Source of the DNA: Myxococcus flavus
Lineage (GTDB): Bacteria; Myxococcota; Myxococcia; Myxococcales; Myxococcaceae
Assembly (NCBI RefSeq): GCF_050038885.1
Contig: NZ_CP143624.1
Coordinates: forward strand, 9,441,620-9,505,619
Length of the DNA stretch: 64,000 nucleotides
Direction: 5' to 3'
The translations under genes were made by a program, and so were the position numbers. The first letter of the stretch is position 1. Each line of letters opens with the position of its first letter. Shown here piece by piece: positions 50,702 to 60,796 of this stretch. The notes beneath the pieces were generated by a model. The model was not told where the DNA came from and searched no databases. It was given only the letters and a program-made list of their open reading frames with translations.

Positions 50702-52474
50702 TCAGACGGAGACGACCTTCGCGTTACGACCGTGGACGAAGTAGGTCATGATGACTCGCGTCACCGTGATGGACGTGAACAGCGACGCCAGCAGGCCGAT
50801 GATGAGCGTGGTGGCGAAGCCCCGCACCGGGCCCGTTCCCGTGAAGAAGAGAATGAAGGCGGAGATGAGCGCCGTCACGTGGGAGTCGAAGATGGTCCAG
50901 AAGGCGCGGTCATACCCCTGGTCCACCGCCGCCCGGGCCGTCTTGCCGAGCTCCAGCTCCTCGCGGATGCGCTCGTTGATGAGCACGTTGGCATCCACCG
51001 CCACGCCCAGCGTCAGCACGAAGCCGGCGATGCCCGGCAGCGTCAGCGTGGCGTTGAAGAAGGCCAGGCCCGCCAGGATGAGCAGGCCGTTCAGCACCAG
51101 CGCGATGTCCGCGATGAGGCCGGAGCCCTTGTAGTAGATGGCCATGAAGAGGATGACCAGGCCCAAGCCCAGCACCGCGGCCAGGCCCCCCTTGCGGATG
51201 AGCTCGTCACCCAGGCTCGCGCCCACCTGACGAATCTCGCCCACCGTCACCGGCGCCGGCAGCGCGCCCGCCTTCAGCACCAGCGCCAGCGTCTGCGCCT
51301 CGCCCAGCCACTCCTCGAAGGTGCGGCCACCCATGCGGCCCATGGTGATGCGCGCCGAGCCGCCGCTGATCTTCTCGTTGATGTTCGGCGCCGTCTGGAC
51401 GTTGTCGTCCAGGACGATGGCCATGCGGCGACCCACGCCGGCCTCGGTGAGGCGCTCGAACTCACGCGCGCCCGCGGGGTCGAAGGAGATGTTCACCTCC
51501 GGCTCGTTGAGCTGGCTGATGTTCGCGTCCGCGCTCGCCAGGCTCTCGCCGGTCAGCGGCACGTTCCTCTCCAGCAGGTAGGAGCGGTACGAGGTGCACT
51601 CGTTCTTCTTCACCGGGTTGGCGATGCACTCGGTGAGCACCACCCGGTTCTCCGGCACCTTGTCCTGGGTGTAGTTGATGATGGCCTCGCGCGTGGGGGC
51701 CTGGAGTTGCGGGAAGCCGCCCTCCGTGGTCAGCGTGATGTCGCTGCCCTCCGGCGGCGGGTTTGCCTGGAGCAACTGCGCGAAGAACTGCGGGTTGGAG
51801 TCATCCACCATCCGGAACTCGAGCTGCGCGGTGGTGCCCACCAGCTCCTTGGCCTGCTCCGGGTTGCTGCGGCCCGGCAGCGAAATCTGGATGGAGTCGG
51901 AGCCCAGCTTGCGCACGTCGACTTCCGCCACGCCCCACTTGTCGATGCGGCGGCGGATGACGAGCATCGCCTGGTCCACCGCTTCGGTGCGGAAGACGTT
52001 GGCCTGGCTCTCGTCCTGCACCAGCACCAGCGAGGCGCCGCTGCGGCTGACTTCCTTGAAGTCCGCGAAGGTGGCCAGGACCTCCTGCTGGATGGCGTCC
52101 ATCGTCGCCGGGTCCTTGGCCGTCAGCGTGACCTCGAGCTTCTCCGGGTCCGTGTCCGCCGTCACCTCGCCCAGCTTCTTGTCATTGACGTAGTTGACAA
52201 TCTGCTGAGCCCGACGCTCGGTCCGCTTCTGGAGCGCCGTCTTGGTGTCCACCCGCATCACCATGTGGATGCCACCCTGGAGGTCCAGCCCCAGGTTGAG
52301 GCGGTACTTCGCGGGGGGCGCCCACTTGGGCATCCGCTCCTCGAGCACGGCCAGGTTGTTGCGCTGGTCACGGTCGAGGACGACGAGCGAGTAGTAGGTC
52401 GGGATGAGGAACCAGATGCTGCCCAACGTCACCGCGACAATCAGTCCGAACTTCCACCACCAGCCGCGGTCCAT
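50702..52474 (-). CDS. secD: Protein translocase subunit SecD
   Basis: 590 residues: N-terminal helix, a large periplasmic part beginning YRLNLGLDLQGGIHMVMRVD, P1/P2 domains (VIRRRIDKWGVAEVDVRKLGSDSIQISLPG; EPEVNISFDPAGAREFERLTEAGVGRRMAIVLDD), then five helices with GVAVDANVLINERIREE (functional Asp/Arg) and TALISAFILFFTGTGPVRGFATTLIIGLL. Start overlaps the yajC stop by one base (TAATG). Confidence 0.97.
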   Translation of the reverse strand: MDRGWWWKFGLIVAVTLGSIWFLIPTYYSLVVLDRDQRNNLAVLEERMPKWAPPAKYRLNLGLDLQGGIHMVMRVDTKTALQKRTERRAQQIVNYVNDKKLGEVTADTDPEKLEVTLTAKDPATMDAIQQEVLATFADFKEVSRSGASLVLVQDESQANVFRTEAVDQAMLVIRRRIDKWGVAEVDVRKLGSDSIQISLPGRSNPEQAKELVGTTAQLEFRMVDDSNPQFFAQLLQANPPPEGSDITLTTEGGFPQLQAPTREAIINYTQDKVPENRVVLTECIANPVKKNECTSYRSYLLERNVPLTGESLASADANISQLNEPEVNISFDPAGAREFERLTEAGVGRRMAIVLDDNVQTAPNINEKISGGSARITMGRMGGRTFEEWLGEAQTLALVLKAGALPAPVTVGEIRQVGASLGDELIRKGGLAAVLGLGLVILFMAIYYKGSGLIADIALVLNGLLILAGLAFFNATLTLPGIAGFVLTLGVAVDANVLINERIREELELGKTARAAVDQGYDRAFWTIFDSHVTALISAFILFFTGTGPVRGFATTLIIGLLASLFTSITVTRVIMTYFVHGRNAKVVSV

Positions 52475-52833
52475 TACTTCTCCTCCTTCTTCTTCTCGTC
52501 GGCGGCCGTCGCGGTGGCCGCGGGCGCGCCTTCCGGCACCCCGCCCTTCGCGCTGATGGCCGTCTTGAGCACGCGGATGCGCACGCCACTGGCGACCTCC
52601 AGCGTCACCGTGCGGTCCTCCACGAGGTGGATCTTCCCGAGAATGCCCCCGGAGGTGACGACCTCATCGCCCTTCTTCAGCGCCGAGAGGAGCGCACGAT
52701 GCTCCTTCAGCTGCTTCTGCTGCGGGCGAATCATCACGAAGTACATGATGCCCACGAGGACGACCAGGAAGCCCAGGGTGCCCAGCGGATTGCCCCCGCC
52801 AGCCTGCGCCAGAATCAAAAAGCTCTCAGCCAC
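52474..52833 (-). CDS. yajC: Preprotein translocase accessory subunit YajC
   Basis: 119 residues: one N-terminal membrane helix (GTLGFLVVLVGIMYFVMIRPQQKQ, the family signature), then the KKGDEVVTSGGILGKIHLVEDRTVTLEVASGVRIRVLKTAI core. The acidic/lysine tail (EKKKEEK) is usual. First gene of yajC-secD-secF. Confidence 0.96.
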   Translation of the reverse strand: MAESFLILAQAGGGNPLGTLGFLVVLVGIMYFVMIRPQQKQLKEHRALLSALKKGDEVVTSGGILGKIHLVEDRTVTLEVASGVRIRVLKTAISAKGGVPEGAPAATATAADEKKKEEK

Positions 52834-52911
52834 ACACTGCCTCGTCGGTTGAGGAAAGCTTGGGATGGGAGGCCCCCCATTTTGTCCGAGGACCGCATCC
52901 GAAAGGGGGCC

Positions 52912-52940
52912 CTCTTAGCAAGGGGGGCCCATGTGAGCAA
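52912..52940 (-). promoter_or_regulatory. Probable promoter of yajC-secDF
   Basis: Minus strand: -35 TTGCTC (52940-52935), 17-base spacer, -10 TAAGAG (52917-52912). Leader of ~70 bases with G/C-rich inverted repeats (GGCCCCCC / GGGGGCC around 52871-52910). Confidence 0.5.
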
Positions 52941-52975
52941 GTGAACGCGGGAAGCCGAGCAATCCATCCGCCCGG

Positions 52976-54175
52976 TCAGCGGCCGCGGGTCCGTTCGGCC
53001 TCCTGCGCCTTGGCACGGGCGCGGAATTCCCGGGCAAAGGCGGCGAACCGGTCCTCTGCCACCGCGCGGCGGACTTCTGCCATCAGTCCCAGGAAGTAGT
53101 GGAGGTTGTGAATCGTGTTGAGCCGCATGGCCAACAGCTCCTGGGCGGCGAAGAGGTGGCGGAGGTAGGCCCTGCTGAAGTTGCGGCAGGTGTAGCAGGT
53201 GCACGCAGGGTCCACCGGCCGGGGGTCCCGGGCGTAGGCCGCGTTCCGGATGACCACCTTGCCCTCCGAGGTGAAGAGCAGGCCGTTGCGCGCGCACCGG
53301 GTGGGCAGGACGCAGTCGAACATGTCCACCCCGTGCTCCACGCAGGTGACCAGGTCCACGGGCGTCCCCACCCCCATCAGGTAGCGGGGCTTGTCGCGCG
53401 GCAGCAGCGGCGCGGAGTACGCCACGCCGTCGTGCATGGCCTCGGGCGCCTCGCCCACGGAGTAGCCGCCCAGGGCATAGCCGGGCAGGTCCACGGCGCA
53501 CACCTCCTCCGCGTGGCGCTTGCGCAGGTCCTCGTGCAGGCCGCCCTGGACGATGCCGAACAGCGACGAGCGCCCCCGGCTCCACGCCTTCACGCACCGG
53601 TGCAGCCAGCGCGTGGTGCGGGCCAGCGAGGCCTCCAGGTAGGCCCGGTTCTCCGTGGAGGGCGGGCACTCGTCGAAGGCCATGATGACGTCGGCGCCCA
53701 GCGTCTCCTGGATGTCGATGGAGCGCTCGGGCGTGAGGAAGTGCCGCGCGCCGTCCAGGTGCGACTGGAAGGCGGCGCCCTCCTCGGTGATCTTCCGCTT
53801 CTCCGACAGGCTGAACACCTGGAAGCCGCCGCTGTCGGTGAGCATGGGCCGGTCCCATGACACGAAGCGGTGCAGGCCGCCCATCTCCCCCACCAGCGCC
53901 TCGCCGGGGCGCAGCATCAGGTGGTACGTGTTGCCGAGGATGATCTGCGCGTCCAGCGTGAGCAGGTCGTCCGGTCCCACGCCCTTGACGCTGCCCACGG
54001 TGCCCACGGGCATGAAGATGGGCGTCTCCACGGGGCCGTGCGGCGTGTGCAGCCGCCCCCTCCGGGCCTTGGTCCCTGACGCGTCCTCGTGAAGGAGCTC
54101 GAAGCGGACCATCCCCGGCGCCACGCGCGTGTCGCCCTTCTCTCCGGACTGCTGCACTGCCTGCTGCTCATCCAT
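52976..54175 (-). CDS. tgt: Queuine tRNA-ribosyltransferase
   Basis: Swaps guanine 34 for preQ1 in GUN-anticodon tRNAs. 399 residues; catalytic/nucleophile regions LTDSGGFQVFSL and FDECPP, GIVQGGLHEDLR, LPTRCARNG and the zinc site CTCYTCRNFSRAYLRHL. GGAG 8 bases before ATG 54173-54175; a GTG three codons earlier overlaps the queA stop (GTGA). Confidence 0.96.
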   Translation of the reverse strand: MDEQQAVQQSGEKGDTRVAPGMVRFELLHEDASGTKARRGRLHTPHGPVETPIFMPVGTVGSVKGVGPDDLLTLDAQIILGNTYHLMLRPGEALVGEMGGLHRFVSWDRPMLTDSGGFQVFSLSEKRKITEEGAAFQSHLDGARHFLTPERSIDIQETLGADVIMAFDECPPSTENRAYLEASLARTTRWLHRCVKAWSRGRSSLFGIVQGGLHEDLRKRHAEEVCAVDLPGYALGGYSVGEAPEAMHDGVAYSAPLLPRDKPRYLMGVGTPVDLVTCVEHGVDMFDCVLPTRCARNGLLFTSEGKVVIRNAAYARDPRPVDPACTCYTCRNFSRAYLRHLFAAQELLAMRLNTIHNLHYFLGLMAEVRRAVAEDRFAAFAREFRARAKAQEAERTRGR

Positions 54176-54180
54176 CGCTT

Positions 54181-55269
<1,089 letters not shown>

Positions 55270-55330
55270 GGGGGTGGCGCTTGTAGCAGCCCCCACGCCG
55301 TCGCGGAAAGCGCGCCGGACACGGGAGGCG

Positions 55331-56434
55331 TCAGTAGAGCTGCTGCAGCTCGGCCCCGGGGTAGTAGTGGGAGAGGATCTCCCGGTACTCCAGGCCCTTG
55401 TCGGCGAGCGCCTTGGCGCCCCACTGACACAGGCCCGCTCCGTGGCCATAGCCGCGACCGGTGAACACGTAACCGCGCTCGGTCCGTTCCACCTCGAAGT
55501 CCAGGCTCTTGAGCCGCGTGTAGCCGAGCTTGCGGCGCAGCTCCACCCCGTCCATGGAGGCGCCATCCCCCAGGGTGACGCGCGTCACCCGGCGCGTCTT
55601 CGTGCGCGCCGCCACCTTCAGCCCCTGTGCCGGGTGGTGCAGCGCCGCCTTGATGTCCGCGTCGGACAGGGATGCCGTCCAGCGGCTGGCGGGAAGCTTG
55701 CCGCAGGGACAATCGACGGGCTGCAGGTATGGCAGGTCGCGCTGCAGCGCATCGACGCCAGACTCGGTGCGCCCACCGCACGAGGCGTGGAAGTAGGCCT
55801 CGATGGGCGCCAGCTCATAGGTGAGGACCTGTCCCCGGGTGGCCTCGACCGCGGCGCGCGTCCTGGGGTCTTCGCGGTTGACGCCGCCGTAGACCTGGTG
55901 GAGCACGCTGCTGCCCAGGTGGAAATCGTCGCTGTAGGCGCCCAGCTTCTTCTGGAGCGCATAGGTCCGGGCGGCCACCGCCTGGGCCTTGAGTGCCTCT
56001 GCCGGAAAGGACACGGGCATCTCGCTGCCGAGCACGGCGGCGAGGTAGTCCTCGAGAGGAATGACGTTGATGAGCTGGAGCCCGTTGCGGTGCGTGCGCA
56101 CCACCACGTCCCCGCGGACCTGCGCCGCGCCCGCCTTGAGCGGCTCCGTGCCGGGCGCGGGCGAATCCTCCGAGACGCCCGCGCGGAAGCGGACCGAGTC
56201 CCCCTCCACGGCCGTGCCATTGACCTCCAGCCGTCCGCCCTTGCGCTGGATGGTCGCCCGGCCGGAGGTGATGAGGGTGAAGGTCGCATCCTCGCTGTCG
56301 GGACCGAAGGCGAGCCCTCGACCACTGACCCGAACCACACTGCCGGTGTCCTCGATGGCGATGCGCAGGGTCTCCACGGCGGGCGCACTCACCGGGGCCA
56401 GCAGGAGCAGGACGAGTGCAACAGGTCGCAACAT
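55331..56434 (-). CDS. SpoIID/LytB domain protein
   Basis: A 367-residue exported protein (signal LRPVALVLLLLAPVSAPAVE). SpoIID signature: YLAAVLGSEMPVSFPAEALKAQAVAARTYAL, VLHQVYGG, ACGGRTESG-like SCGGRTESG, and C-terminal GRGYGHGAGLCQWGAKALADKG with HYYPG. Such proteins are lytic transglycosylases or amidase enhancers acting on peptidoglycan; SpoIID itself cleaves glycan during sporulation. Catalytic Glu lies in LGSEMP. Upstream of queA by 61 bases. ATG 56432-56434 chosen for the signal peptide. Confidence 0.92.
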   Translation of the reverse strand: MLRPVALVLLLLAPVSAPAVETLRIAIEDTGSVVRVSGRGLAFGPDSEDATFTLITSGRATIQRKGGRLEVNGTAVEGDSVRFRAGVSEDSPAPGTEPLKAGAAQVRGDVVVRTHRNGLQLINVIPLEDYLAAVLGSEMPVSFPAEALKAQAVAARTYALQKKLGAYSDDFHLGSSVLHQVYGGVNREDPRTRAAVEATRGQVLTYELAPIEAYFHASCGGRTESGVDALQRDLPYLQPVDCPCGKLPASRWTASLSDADIKAALHHPAQGLKVAARTKTRRVTRVTLGDGASMDGVELRRKLGYTRLKSLDFEVERTERGYVFTGRGYGHGAGLCQWGAKALADKGLEYREILSHYYPGAELQQLY

Positions 56435-56485
56435 GGGTGGGAAGTCTAGAGGGGCGAGCGAGCGCCACAAGAAAACGTCCGGCGG

Positions 56486-57064
56486 ATGGGCGAGGATGTC
56501 TCACCCGTGACGTCACCTTCGCGCCCTGACACCCCTGGCAGGTCCCCCACCGCCTCCATCACCGCGCTGCAAGCCTTGGAGCCCCGGCCCTCCGCGATGC
56601 TCATCCAGCGGCTGGTGGAGAACCGGCCTCTTGCGGCCTGCGCGATGCACTACGGCACCTCCTCCCAGGCCTTCTCCGTGCTGCTGCTGCGCGCGGCCGT
56701 CACGCTGGCGCGGCAGCGCGGGCTCCCCGCGCGAGAGCCCTCCAGCGAGGACGAAGAGGCCGCCTGGGCGAGAATGCTGACGGAGGCCCTGGAGCGTCAG
56801 GACGCGAAGTTCCCCACGGCGCTGGCCCCCGTGGTGGAGGCGTGCCGGGAGCTCCAGGCGATGGCGCCCCAAATCGCGACGGGACTCGACGCCGCGGAGC
56901 GCGACGCCCGCGCATCGCCCCATCGCCGCCGCGAGGAATGGCTGCGACGGCTCGCGGTGGTCGCGCTCCTGGCGCTGACGGCGTGGCTGTACCTGTCGAA
57001 GCCAGGAGACGCCGAGGCGCCTCGCCAACGTCCACCTGTGCACACGGGCCCGGCACGGCGCTGA
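56486..57064 (+). CDS. Tail-anchored protein of unknown function
   Basis: 192 residues: disordered start, a helical region (LQALEPRPSAMLIQRLVENRPLAACAM, FSVLLLRAAVTLARQRGL, WARMLTEALERQDAKF, VVEACRELQAMAPQIATGLDAAERDA) and one C-terminal membrane helix (LAVVALLALTAWLYLS) with a short tail. GTG 56507 is an alternative start. No family recognised. Confidence 0.72.
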   Translation: MGEDVSPVTSPSRPDTPGRSPTASITALQALEPRPSAMLIQRLVENRPLAACAMHYGTSSQAFSVLLLRAAVTLARQRGLPAREPSSEDEEAAWARMLTEALERQDAKFPTALAPVVEACRELQAMAPQIATGLDAAERDARASPHRRREEWLRRLAVVALLALTAWLYLSKPGDAEAPRQRPPVHTGPARR

Positions 57065-57130
57065 GTCGGCGTGGGAACGAGGCAGCGTCCGCTGGACGCC
57101 AGGGACCGCGCACGCCTATGGGAAACGGTC

Positions 57131-57463
57131 ATGCGCGCCTTCCCTTCCGCCCTGCGGATGCTGCTTGTCTCCGCGATGGTCGCGGGCTGTACAAAGAACG
57201 TGGCCCCTCGCGTCGCCGGCGGTGACGACGCGGCCATCGACTCACTGTCGACGCGGCTCGAGGAGCTGCGGACCCGCGAGGCGGCAACCGGTGCGTCGTG
57301 CGCGGACCGTTGCGACCTGGGGACGCGGACCTGCGAGCTGGCGGAGGAGCTGTGCGCGCTCGTGGAGCGGAACCCCGACCGCAGTGATTTGCCGCCCCGC
57401 TGCGCCCAGAGCCAGGAGCAGTGCTCCGGGGCCCGGGACAGCTGCGCGCGCTGCGACGGCTGA
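57131..57463 (+). CDS. Small cysteine-rich lipoprotein
   Basis: 110 residues: signal MRAFPSALRMLLVSAMVAGC (lipobox VAGC, Cys20), then a helical mature part with eight Cys in pairs, CxxxC, CxxxxxxC twice, CxxC, which looks like disulfide-linked helices. Unknown function. Downstream gene starts 83 bases later. Confidence 0.78.
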   Translation: MRAFPSALRMLLVSAMVAGCTKNVAPRVAGGDDAAIDSLSTRLEELRTREAATGASCADRCDLGTRTCELAEELCALVERNPDRSDLPPRCAQSQEQCSGARDSCARCDG

Positions 57464-57545
57464 CGGGATACGGTCCCGGTGCGCGAACGCGGCCTCCGTG
57501 ATTAGATGGCACGGATTCCCCTGTCTCGAACGAGGTCTTCCCGCC

Positions 57546-58046
57546 ATGCTCCCCCGCCCTGCCCTGTTCCTGGTCGCCTCGTGGCTCGCCGTCCCGGGCC
57601 TGGCCTTCGCCGCGGAGAGTGGCGAGTTGACGCCGGAAAAGGTGGCTGCCATCCGCCGTGACGAGGCGCAGGCGCTGGCGAAGGTCAGCGAGGAATATGG
57701 CAACCGCAGGCCCTCGGAGATGAGCACCTCGGAGCGCAGGGAGGCCATCGACAAGGAGCAGGCTGCCTCGGCCGCGGTGCTGGAGAAGCACGGCGTGTCA
57801 GCCAAGGAGTTCGCCCGCTACGAGGCGCGGATGACGCCGGAGGACAACGCGCGGGCGAAGGCGGAGGAAAAGCGGCTGGCCGACGCGGCCCAGGCCGCGA
57901 AGCAGGCACCGAAGCCGGCCGCCCAGGAGGAGGTCCACATCCAGCAGGGCTTCAGCAACGAAGACCCGGTGGAGGTCGAGACCGCCGAAGGCGCCGAGCC
58001 AGCCATCGACGTGGGCGTCCCCGCAGAGAACGTCGTCATCGAGTAG
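57546..58046 (+). CDS. Exported helical protein of unknown function
   Basis: 166 residues: signal peptide ALFLVASWLAVPGLAFA-AESGELT, a charged helical stretch (VAAIRRDEAQALAKVSEEYG, ERREAIDKEQAASAAVLEKHG, AKAEEKRLADAAQAAKQA) and an acidic, low-complexity C-terminus. No family recognised; likely periplasmic. Confidence 0.75.
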   Translation: MLPRPALFLVASWLAVPGLAFAAESGELTPEKVAAIRRDEAQALAKVSEEYGNRRPSEMSTSERREAIDKEQAASAAVLEKHGVSAKEFARYEARMTPEDNARAKAEEKRLADAAQAAKQAPKPAAQEEVHIQQGFSNEDPVEVETAEGAEPAIDVGVPAENVVIE

Positions 58047-58079
58047 GCCGAGCGTTCCCTGCGAGCGCGGAGCTGCCTG

Positions 58080-59324
58080 TCAGCCCTTCCGGTATCCGTA
58101 CTGCCGGGCCCGCTCCTGCCAGACACCGTCATACGGGCATGCGCAGTCGGTCTCCTCGGGCTCCGGGTACGCATAGCGCTCGCCCTTGTAGTTGCGGAAC
58201 ACCGTCTCCTGCGCGCCGTACTCGACGACGTAGTCCGGCTGGAGCGTCACCTTCCCACCGCCGCCGGGCAGGTCCACCGCGAGGTGAGGCACCGCGAGGC
58301 CGGTGGTGTGTCCCCGAAGCTGCTGGATGATCTCCAGTCCCTTCGAGATGGGCGTACGCAGGTGCTCGCACCCTTCGGCCACGTCCATCTGGTGCAGATA
58401 GTACGGCCGCACCCGGCTGCGCAGCAGCAGGTGTGACAGCTCCTTGATGATGCGCGCGTCGGAGTTGAGCTGCCGCATCAGCACGGCCTGGTTCTCCACC
58501 GGGACTCCGTGGTCCACCAGCCGCTCGCACGCCTCACGCGCCTCCGGCGTCACTTCCTTCGGATGGTTGAAGTGCGTGACGACGAAGACGGGCGCATAGC
58601 GCCGCAACGTCCGCGCCAGCGAATCCGTGACGCGCATGGGCAGGCACACGGGGACGCGCGTGCCAATGCGAATCATCTCCACGTGCGGAATCTCGCTCAG
58701 GGGCGCGAGCAGCTCCTCCAGCCGGGAGTCGCTGAGCATGAACGGGTCCCCACCGGAGATGAGGACATCGCGCACCTCGGGATGACGCCGGACATAGTCC
58801 ACGCCGCGGCGGAGCTGCTCCTTGGAGAGCTCGGCCACCCCGCCCTGGGTGATGCGCCTCCGCGTGCAGTGCCGGCAATAGACGGAGCACGTATCCAGCG
58901 CGAGGAAGAGCACCCGGTCCGGATACTTGTGGACGATGCACTCCTCGGGACGCGTCTTGTCCTCCCCCAGCGGGTCGGCGAGCTCGCCCGGACGGATGCG
59001 CGCCTCGGCCCGGACGGGGATGGACTGCATGCGCACCGGGCAGAACGGATGCTCCGGGTCGATGAGGGACAGGTAGTACGGGCTGATACCGATGCGGAAC
59101 AGCGTCGACGTCTCCTGAACGCCCGCGCGCTCATCGGGCGTCAGCGACACGTACCGCTCGAGCTGCTCCAGGCCCCGCACCGCGTGCCGCTGCTGCCAAC
59201 GCCAGTCCGACCATTCCGCATCGGTGGCGTTGGGGAACAACCGCTTGCGCCCTTCGGCGCTGAGCGACGCACCACGAGTCGCCGGCTCCGGCGGGAGCCC
59301 CGCCGGAAGCACTGAGGTATCCAT
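58080..59324 (-). CDS. KamA-family radical SAM aminomutase
   Basis: A 414-residue lysine 2,3-aminomutase-family enzyme. Radical-SAM cluster motif CSVYCRHCTRR, then ISGGDPFMLSD, IRIGTRVPVCLPMRVT, and VTHFNHPKEVTPEA; YYLHQMDVAEGCEHLRTP near the PLP-lysine region. The PLP lysine is probably the Lys of HLRTPISKG. The bacterial EpmB homologue is shorter (~340), so a free amino acid aminomutase (lysine or glutamate) is likelier. ATG overlaps the neighbour's stop by one base (TGATG). Confidence 0.91.
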   Translation of the reverse strand: MDTSVLPAGLPPEPATRGASLSAEGRKRLFPNATDAEWSDWRWQQRHAVRGLEQLERYVSLTPDERAGVQETSTLFRIGISPYYLSLIDPEHPFCPVRMQSIPVRAEARIRPGELADPLGEDKTRPEECIVHKYPDRVLFLALDTCSVYCRHCTRRRITQGGVAELSKEQLRRGVDYVRRHPEVRDVLISGGDPFMLSDSRLEELLAPLSEIPHVEMIRIGTRVPVCLPMRVTDSLARTLRRYAPVFVVTHFNHPKEVTPEAREACERLVDHGVPVENQAVLMRQLNSDARIIKELSHLLLRSRVRPYYLHQMDVAEGCEHLRTPISKGLEIIQQLRGHTTGLAVPHLAVDLPGGGGKVTLQPDYVVEYGAQETVFRNYKGERYAYPEPEETDCACPYDGVWQERARQYGYRKG

Positions 59325-60694
59325 CACGCTGCCTTCTGCTGCTCCCGCCACCAGGCCTGGCCAGCCTCGGGGAGCTGGTCGATGGGGTCGAAGTATTCGT
59401 ACTTCCGGCTGAGCGCCTCGGCATCGTTCATTTCAATGCCGGTCCGGTAGTTCTTGGTCCAGTACGAGATGCCGCGCTCGCGGTCGTACTCCGCCACCTG
59501 GTGCACCCAGCGCTTCCCGACGAAGGGCACATCACACACGATGCGCGGCGTCGCGAAGCCGGGCATGTAGCCCATGATGTCGTGCTGCAGCTTCTGCGCC
59601 TGAGCCACCGACAGCCGCCAATGCTCGCTGTTGGGGATCATGTCGCACATGTAGAAGTAGTACGGCAGGATCTTCGCGTGGTCGAGCAGCGTGAAGCACA
59701 GGTCCAGCAGGGCCTGCGGACTGTCGTTCACGCCGCGCAGCAGCACGCCCTGGTTGCGCACGTCGCGGAAGCCCATGTCCAGCAGCTTGCGAACGGCCTT
59801 GCCCACCAGCGGCGTGAGCTGCTGCGCGTGGTTGACGTGCGTGTGCAGCGCCAGGTCCACGCCGCGCTCGATGGCCTTCTTCGCCAGGCGCTCCAGGCCC
59901 TGGAGCACCGCGTCCTGGAGGAAGTGCTGCGGAATGGCCATCAGCCCCTTGCTGGCCAGGCGGATGTCCCGGATGTTCGGGATGTCCATCAGCGCGCTGA
60001 CGAACGGCTCGAGCTGCTGGATGGGCAGGTTCGCGATGTCGCCACCCGACACCACCACGTCGCGCACCGTCGGCGTACGGCGCAGGTAGTCGAGCATCTG
60101 CGCGTATCGGTCCTTCGGACCAATGCCGAACTTGTGTTTGGCGACCTGGGGCACGTCATTGCCCACCAGGTCCATGCGCGTGCAGTGCCCGCAGTACTGC
60201 GGGCACGTGGGCAGCATCTCCGCCAGGACCTTCGTGGGGTAGCGGTGCGTGAGCCCCTCCACCACCCACATGTCCTGCTCATGAAGGCTGTCGCGGCTCG
60301 CCTTCGGATGGTTGGTCCATTCCGTCAGGCGGTCGGCGTACGCCGGGAGCATGTAACGACGCACCGGGTCACGCCACAGGTCCTCCACGTTCATCGTGTT
60401 GAGCATCTGCGGCGGCACGAGCAGCGACATGGTCGCCCGTTCGCGCTGGTCGCGCTCGATGCTCTCGGCCAGGTCGTCCGGAAGCAACGCTCCCAACGTG
60501 GCCTTGAGTTCCTTGAGGTTCTTGACGGTGTGCTTCCGCTGCCAGACGGAGTTCTCCCAGTCGGCGGCGGACACGTCCTTGAAGCCGGGAATCCGTCTCC
60601 AGTCGGGCTCGATGAACTCCCGGCGGAGTGGATACGAAAAAGGCTGTTCGGCGGGGCCAGCCTCAGGCTTGGCCCGGATGGGCGTCGTTTGCAT
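59324..60694 (-). CDS. KamA-family radical SAM aminomutase
   Basis: A 456-residue paralogue of the next gene, first of the pair. Cluster motif CPQYCGHCTRMD; VVVSGGDIANLPIQQL, IRLASKGLMAIPQHFL, HTHVNHAQQLTPLV, NQGVLLRGVNDSPQALLDL, YYFYMCDMIPNSEHWRLSVAQAQ. The downstream SEHWRLS region replaces the usual CEHLRTP and lacks an equivalent lysine, so PLP binding or substrate may differ from KamA. Its substrate cannot be predicted. Confidence 0.9.
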   Translation of the reverse strand: MQTTPIRAKPEAGPAEQPFSYPLRREFIEPDWRRIPGFKDVSAADWENSVWQRKHTVKNLKELKATLGALLPDDLAESIERDQRERATMSLLVPPQMLNTMNVEDLWRDPVRRYMLPAYADRLTEWTNHPKASRDSLHEQDMWVVEGLTHRYPTKVLAEMLPTCPQYCGHCTRMDLVGNDVPQVAKHKFGIGPKDRYAQMLDYLRRTPTVRDVVVSGGDIANLPIQQLEPFVSALMDIPNIRDIRLASKGLMAIPQHFLQDAVLQGLERLAKKAIERGVDLALHTHVNHAQQLTPLVGKAVRKLLDMGFRDVRNQGVLLRGVNDSPQALLDLCFTLLDHAKILPYYFYMCDMIPNSEHWRLSVAQAQKLQHDIMGYMPGFATPRIVCDVPFVGKRWVHQVAEYDRERGISYWTKNYRTGIEMNDAEALSRKYEYFDPIDQLPEAGQAWWREQQKAA

Positions 60695-60733
60695 GGCGCT
60701 TCACCTCTACTTGTTACGGCTCGCGGGCGAGGC

Positions 60734-60765
60734 GTCATAGCTCGCCAATGCCCCGCTTCGGTCAA
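60734..60765 (-). promoter_or_regulatory. Possible promoter of the KamA pair
   Basis: Minus strand: -35 TTGACC (60765-60760) and TATGAC (60739-60734), but with a 20-base spacer, longer than ideal. Predicted leader ~30 bases. Confidence 0.3.
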
Positions 60766-60775
60766 CAATCGAAGG

Positions 60776-60790
60776 GGGCATCGGATGCCC
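60776..60790 (-). terminator. Hairpin after the kinase gene
   Basis: GGGCAT-CGG-ATGCCC, 6 bp perfect with 3-base loop, directly after the kinase stop at 60797. Confidence 0.45.
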
Positions 60791-60796
60791 GCTTTC

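Noticed and set aside
52834..52975. Possible preQ1 riboswitch near the queuosine genes
   Set aside because: It precedes yajC, not tgt or queA, and no preQ1 aptamer pattern is visible; the inverted repeats fit a leader or terminator better.
58080..60694. KamA pair as EF-P-modifying EpmB
   Set aside because: Both proteins are 70-120 residues longer than EpmB and neither an EF-P nor EpmA gene is nearby.
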